Made by a program: the position numbers and the translations under genes
Origin: Pseudomonas lurida
Lineage (GTDB): Bacteria; Pseudomonadota; Gammaproteobacteria; Pseudomonadales; Pseudomonadaceae
Direction of reading: 5' to 3'
DNA length: 64,000 bases
Assembly: GCF_002563895.1 (NCBI RefSeq)
Contig: NZ_PDJB01000001.1
Span: forward strand, 1,533,501-1,597,500
The notes under the pieces: generated by a model
Seen by the model: only the letters and a program-made list of their open reading frames with translations
What the model was told of the DNA's origin: nothing
Databases searched by the model: none
Part shown: piece by piece, positions 61,785 through 64,000 of the stretch
Numbering within the stretch: the first letter of the stretch is position 1
Layout of the letters: each line of letters starts with the position of its first letter

Positions 61785-61871
61785 GTGGGAGCGGGCTTGC
61801 CTGCGATTTCGACACCTCGGTGTGTCCCTCACACGTCAGTGAGGCTGTCGCAGGCAAGACCGCTCCTACAC
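61785..61871. repeat. REP pair between tRNA-Gly and phaG
   Basis: GTGGGAGCGGGCTTGCCTGC and the inverted GTCGCAGGCAAGACCGCTCC lie about 50 bases apart, with a smaller hairpin (GTCCCTCAC/GTGAGG-type) between them. It follows the 3' end of phaG. Confidence 0.85.
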
Positions 61872-61882
61872 GAGCGTGCACT

Positions 61883-62767
61883 TTAGATTGCAAAGGCATG
61901 CTGCGTCTGGCCATGGTGATAACGCAATCGGCTGACGTGCCGCTCCGGTTTCAAGAAACCCACCACTGCCTCCCGACTGTCCCGGCATGCTGCCTTGTGC
62001 TCCATGTCCAGGAAATGCCCGGTGGCCTGGATCGTGCTGAAGCTGCTGTTGGCCACATGCTGGCCAAACAGCTTGGCATCCTGGGCGCTGGTGTACTCGT
62101 CCCATTCGCCGTTCAGGAACAACACCGGAATGTCGATCTGCCTCGCCGCCTTCAGGTAGCACAAGCGATCACTGTTCAGCACATGGCTGATGTGAAAGTG
62201 CATCTGCCCATACTCATGCTCGGCCAGGCTGCTCACGTGCTTGTAGTTGAACCGCTTGAACAGCGACGGCAGGTGTTTGCCGAGGGTGCTGTTGACCAGA
62301 TGGCCGACGCGGTCGCGATCGAGGTTGCCGAGGTAGTCGACGCCGCGTTCCAGGTAGTCGCGCATCGGTGCGTTGATCACCGGGGAGAAGGAGCTGATCA
62401 CCGCTTTTTCCACACGACGAGGGCGGTGGGCGAGGGCGACCAGAGCCGCGGCGCCGCCCCAGGAAAAGGACAGTACATGTTCGGCGGCGAAGTGGTCGAT
62501 GAGCTCCAGCAGGAGCTGGCCTTCGACTTCCTTCGTCAGCATCTGCTCATGGCGGTTATGGATTTTGGAACGGCCCGCGTAGGGCTGGTCGTACAAAACC
62601 ACATTGAACTGCGGGTACAGGCTTTTCACGGTTTGGGCGAAAGACGCCGTGGTGGCCATGGAGCCGTTGACCAGGATGATGGTCTTTGCAGCAGCGTCCG
62701 CGCGATAGAACTCCGTGTAAACCCGATATTGACCCTGTATATCCAACACAGCGATTTCTGGCCTCAT
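61883..62767 (-). CDS. phaG: 3-hydroxyacyl-ACP thioesterase/transacylase PhaG
   Basis: Alpha/beta hydrolase of 294 aa that diverts 3-hydroxyacyl groups from fatty-acid synthesis toward polyhydroxyalkanoate monomers. It matches P. putida PhaG closely from MRPEIAVLDIQGQYRVY on. Nucleophile Ser102 lies in SFSWGGAAAL, the acid in NGEWDEYTS and the histidine in GHFLDME. RhlA (rhamnolipid precursor synthesis) is the nearest relative but has a different N-terminus. ATG 62767 is chosen by homology. In this family PhaG works with PhaC and a CoA ligase, which are not in the window. Confidence 0.93.
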   Translation of the reverse strand: MRPEIAVLDIQGQYRVYTEFYRADAAAKTIILVNGSMATTASFAQTVKSLYPQFNVVLYDQPYAGRSKIHNRHEQMLTKEVEGQLLLELIDHFAAEHVLSFSWGGAAALVALAHRPRRVEKAVISSFSPVINAPMRDYLERGVDYLGNLDRDRVGHLVNSTLGKHLPSLFKRFNYKHVSSLAEHEYGQMHFHISHVLNSDRLCYLKAARQIDIPVLFLNGEWDEYTSAQDAKLFGQHVANSSFSTIQATGHFLDMEHKAACRDSREAVVGFLKPERHVSRLRYHHGQTQHAFAI

Positions 62768-63071
62768 GTCGTAAGACTCCTGGCAAGCGGGTAGGGCGCG
62801 CAGATCACTCTGCACGAGCTTTGTGACAGGTAGGCATACGCCTGGAAATGGAGGCCCATGTCGATCCGATGACGGCTGGCCGACGGGTGTTGTTATGGCG
62901 GGCTGTTTGCCGGGGAGGCCCGAGGATCAAGCGCGGGCGGGGCAAGGTGTTTCTTGGAGGTTATAGGCGACTCGCCAGTCATATTTAAACTGGTGATCCT
63001 GATTCAAGCAGCAGAGCGGGCACCCCGCAAGGCGATGAAGCGGTTTTTTGCCATCACCGGCCGAACGGTCG
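62768..63071. other. Gap upstream of phaG
   Basis: I see no gene here. On the minus strand TTTAAA (62989-62984) and TATAAC (62965-62960) with 18 bases between could be the phaG promoter, giving a leader of about 185 bases; the small palindrome GGCGACTCGCC (62966-62976) lies within the spacer. The rest holds nothing I recognise. Confidence 0.35.
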
Positions 63072-63764
63072 TCAGACCTGGCCGATCTCGTCGTCCGTCA
63101 ATGCCCGATACTGGCCCGGCGCGAGGGCCGCATCCAGCACCAAGGAACCCATGCGTTCGCGGTGCAGGCCAATCACCTTGTTATCAAAGTGCCCGAACAT
63201 GCGCTTCACCTGGTGATAGCGCCCTTCGATGATGCTCAACCGTGCGGTTCTCGCCCCGAGCAACACCAGCTCGGCGGGTTGGGTGGTGAGGTCTTCGAAG
63301 GCGAAATACAGGCCCTGCGCGAACGTCGCGGCGTAATGCGCGCCGATGTCCTGTTCGGTCTCCACGCGGTAGACCTTGGGCAATTTGGTCTGCGGCTGCG
63401 TCAGGCGCCGCGACCATTGGCCGTCGTTGGTGATCAGCATCAGGCCGGTGGTGTTGAAGTCCAGGCGACCGGCAATGTGCAATTCATCTTTGTCCGGCTC
63501 ATCGAGAAAGTCCAGCACGGTCGGGTGCTGTGGGTCCGCTGTGGCGCTCACACAACCCTTGGGCTTGTGCAGCATGAAGTAGCGCGCCGGTTTGCCCGCC
63601 TGCAGCACCTCATCGTCAACGCACACGCGGCTGAAAGCCCGCACCTCGTGATGGGGATCGCTGACCGCCACGCCATCGACCGACACACGCCGCTCAACCA
63701 GCAACAGGCGCACTTGCTTGCGATTAAAACGCGGCAGGTTGCTGAGGAAACGATCAACCCGCAT
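63072..63764 (-). CDS. rsuA: 16S rRNA pseudouridine(516) synthase
   Basis: RsuA-family enzyme of 230 aa that converts U516 of 16S rRNA to pseudouridine. An N-terminal S4 RNA-binding domain (MRVDRFLSNLPRFNRKQVRL on) precedes the catalytic domain with Asp102 in AGRLDFNTTGLML; YMLHKPKG-type sequence (YFMLHKPKGCVSAT) and IIEGRYHQVKRMFG are further hallmarks. RluB/RluE are related, but the length and motif spelling fit RsuA. It overlaps the CWC gene by one base. Confidence 0.88.
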   Translation of the reverse strand: MRVDRFLSNLPRFNRKQVRLLLVERRVSVDGVAVSDPHHEVRAFSRVCVDDEVLQAGKPARYFMLHKPKGCVSATADPQHPTVLDFLDEPDKDELHIAGRLDFNTTGLMLITNDGQWSRRLTQPQTKLPKVYRVETEQDIGAHYAATFAQGLYFAFEDLTTQPAELVLLGARTARLSIIEGRYHQVKRMFGHFDNKVIGLHRERMGSLVLDAALAPGQYRALTDDEIGQV

Positions 63765-63976
63765 TACGTCGGCTCAACCCCGCGCAACTGTGCATCGACG
63801 TGGGCACAACGGGGGCACAGGCAGGCCTTGTTACGCAACGCGTCGGGCAGGGCCTGCAGCACTGCTGGGTCGAGGGTGACGCTGTAACACCAGCAGGCCT
63901 GGTCGGCCGTACGTGGGTCAGCCAGGGCGCAGTCGTTGCGGGCCCCGCAGGCGGGGCAGAGTGTTGGCGTGGTCAT
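63764..63976 (-). CDS. Cysteine-rich CWC-family protein
   Basis: Protein of 70 aa with four Cys pairs typical of the Cys_rich_CWC family: LCPACGARNDC near the start, the name-giving ACWCY around residue 29 and CLCPRC at about 53-58. It probably binds zinc; function unknown. It is coupled to rsuA (TAATG overlap), a pairing common in pseudomonads. Confidence 0.85.
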   Translation of the reverse strand: MTTPTLCPACGARNDCALADPRTADQACWCYSVTLDPAVLQALPDALRNKACLCPRCAHVDAQLRGVEPT

Positions 63977-64000
63977 GGGCAGGTTCGGGCTGGATCGGAC

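Overview
This window is chromosomal DNA of a fluorescent Pseudomonas, most likely of the P. fluorescens group. The evidence is GC-rich coding DNA with short gaps; a complete TtgABC/TtgR-type (MexAB-OprM-type) efflux locus whose operator matches the known Pseudomonas arrangement; protocatechuate genes, phaG, fosA, olsBA and a HasR-type receptor with its own ECF sigma and anti-sigma pair; and about ten Pseudomonas-type REP palindromes between genes. I see no insertion sequence, prophage, CRISPR array or rRNA operon. One tRNA-Gly(CCC) lies near the right end.

Left part (1-22 kb). The first 7.7 kb is a contiguous beta-ketoadipate cluster: pcaI (cut by the window edge), pcaJ, pcaF, pcaH, pcaG, then a REP pair, then pcaT, pcaB, pcaD, pcaC. 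It carries protocatechuate through ring cleavage to succinyl-CoA and acetyl-CoA. A lipoprotein polysaccharide deacetylase and an OprD-family porin follow. Next is ttgABC on the minus strand with the divergent repressor gene ttgR. A minus-strand operon arsR-like / MFS / xenB-like old yellow enzyme comes after it, preceded by an array of TATATCG repeats. Then come acpH and the ornithine-lipid operon olsBA, which has an unusual structured leader.

Middle (22-44 kb). This part holds a secreted serine hydrolase with a coupled small Cys-containing protein; a catabolic operon (M20 amidohydrolase, MHS-family transporter, amidase) followed by an IclR regulator; yceI; a ClsB-like cardiolipin synthase; periplasmic beta-glucosidase bglX; a lemA/TPM/TPM membrane operon; a METTL25-like methyltransferase; an EamA exporter; and a HasR-type haem/haemophore TonB receptor with FecR and FecI-like regulators behind a Fur box. 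A DapA-family enzyme and a class-II-aldolase-like protein follow, divergent from an XRE-cupin regulator across a palindromic operator.

Right part (44-64 kb). A DUF4917/SIR2-like protein is divergent from an iron-dependent alcohol dehydrogenase that has a perfect Anr/FNR box. A LysR, type III CoA-transferase, HMG-CoA lyase and ACS-family transporter form a putative catabolic cluster with a clear LysR box. The remainder includes a second LysR with a YdcZ-type transporter, fosA, a LysE exporter, a DUF4142 protein, an iron-permease-like protein, ogt, a LysR divergent from two coupled MFS exporters (the second Fsr-like), a truncated HigA-like antitoxin, DUF6482 and DUF3833 proteins, the tRNA, phaG, rsuA and a CWC-type zinc-binding protein.

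Overall this is accessory catabolism, efflux and envelope biology. The less described parts are the catabolic clusters of unknown substrate, the DUF4917 protein and several regulatory sites. Functions are assigned by recognising motifs and remembered family sequences; no database search was run.
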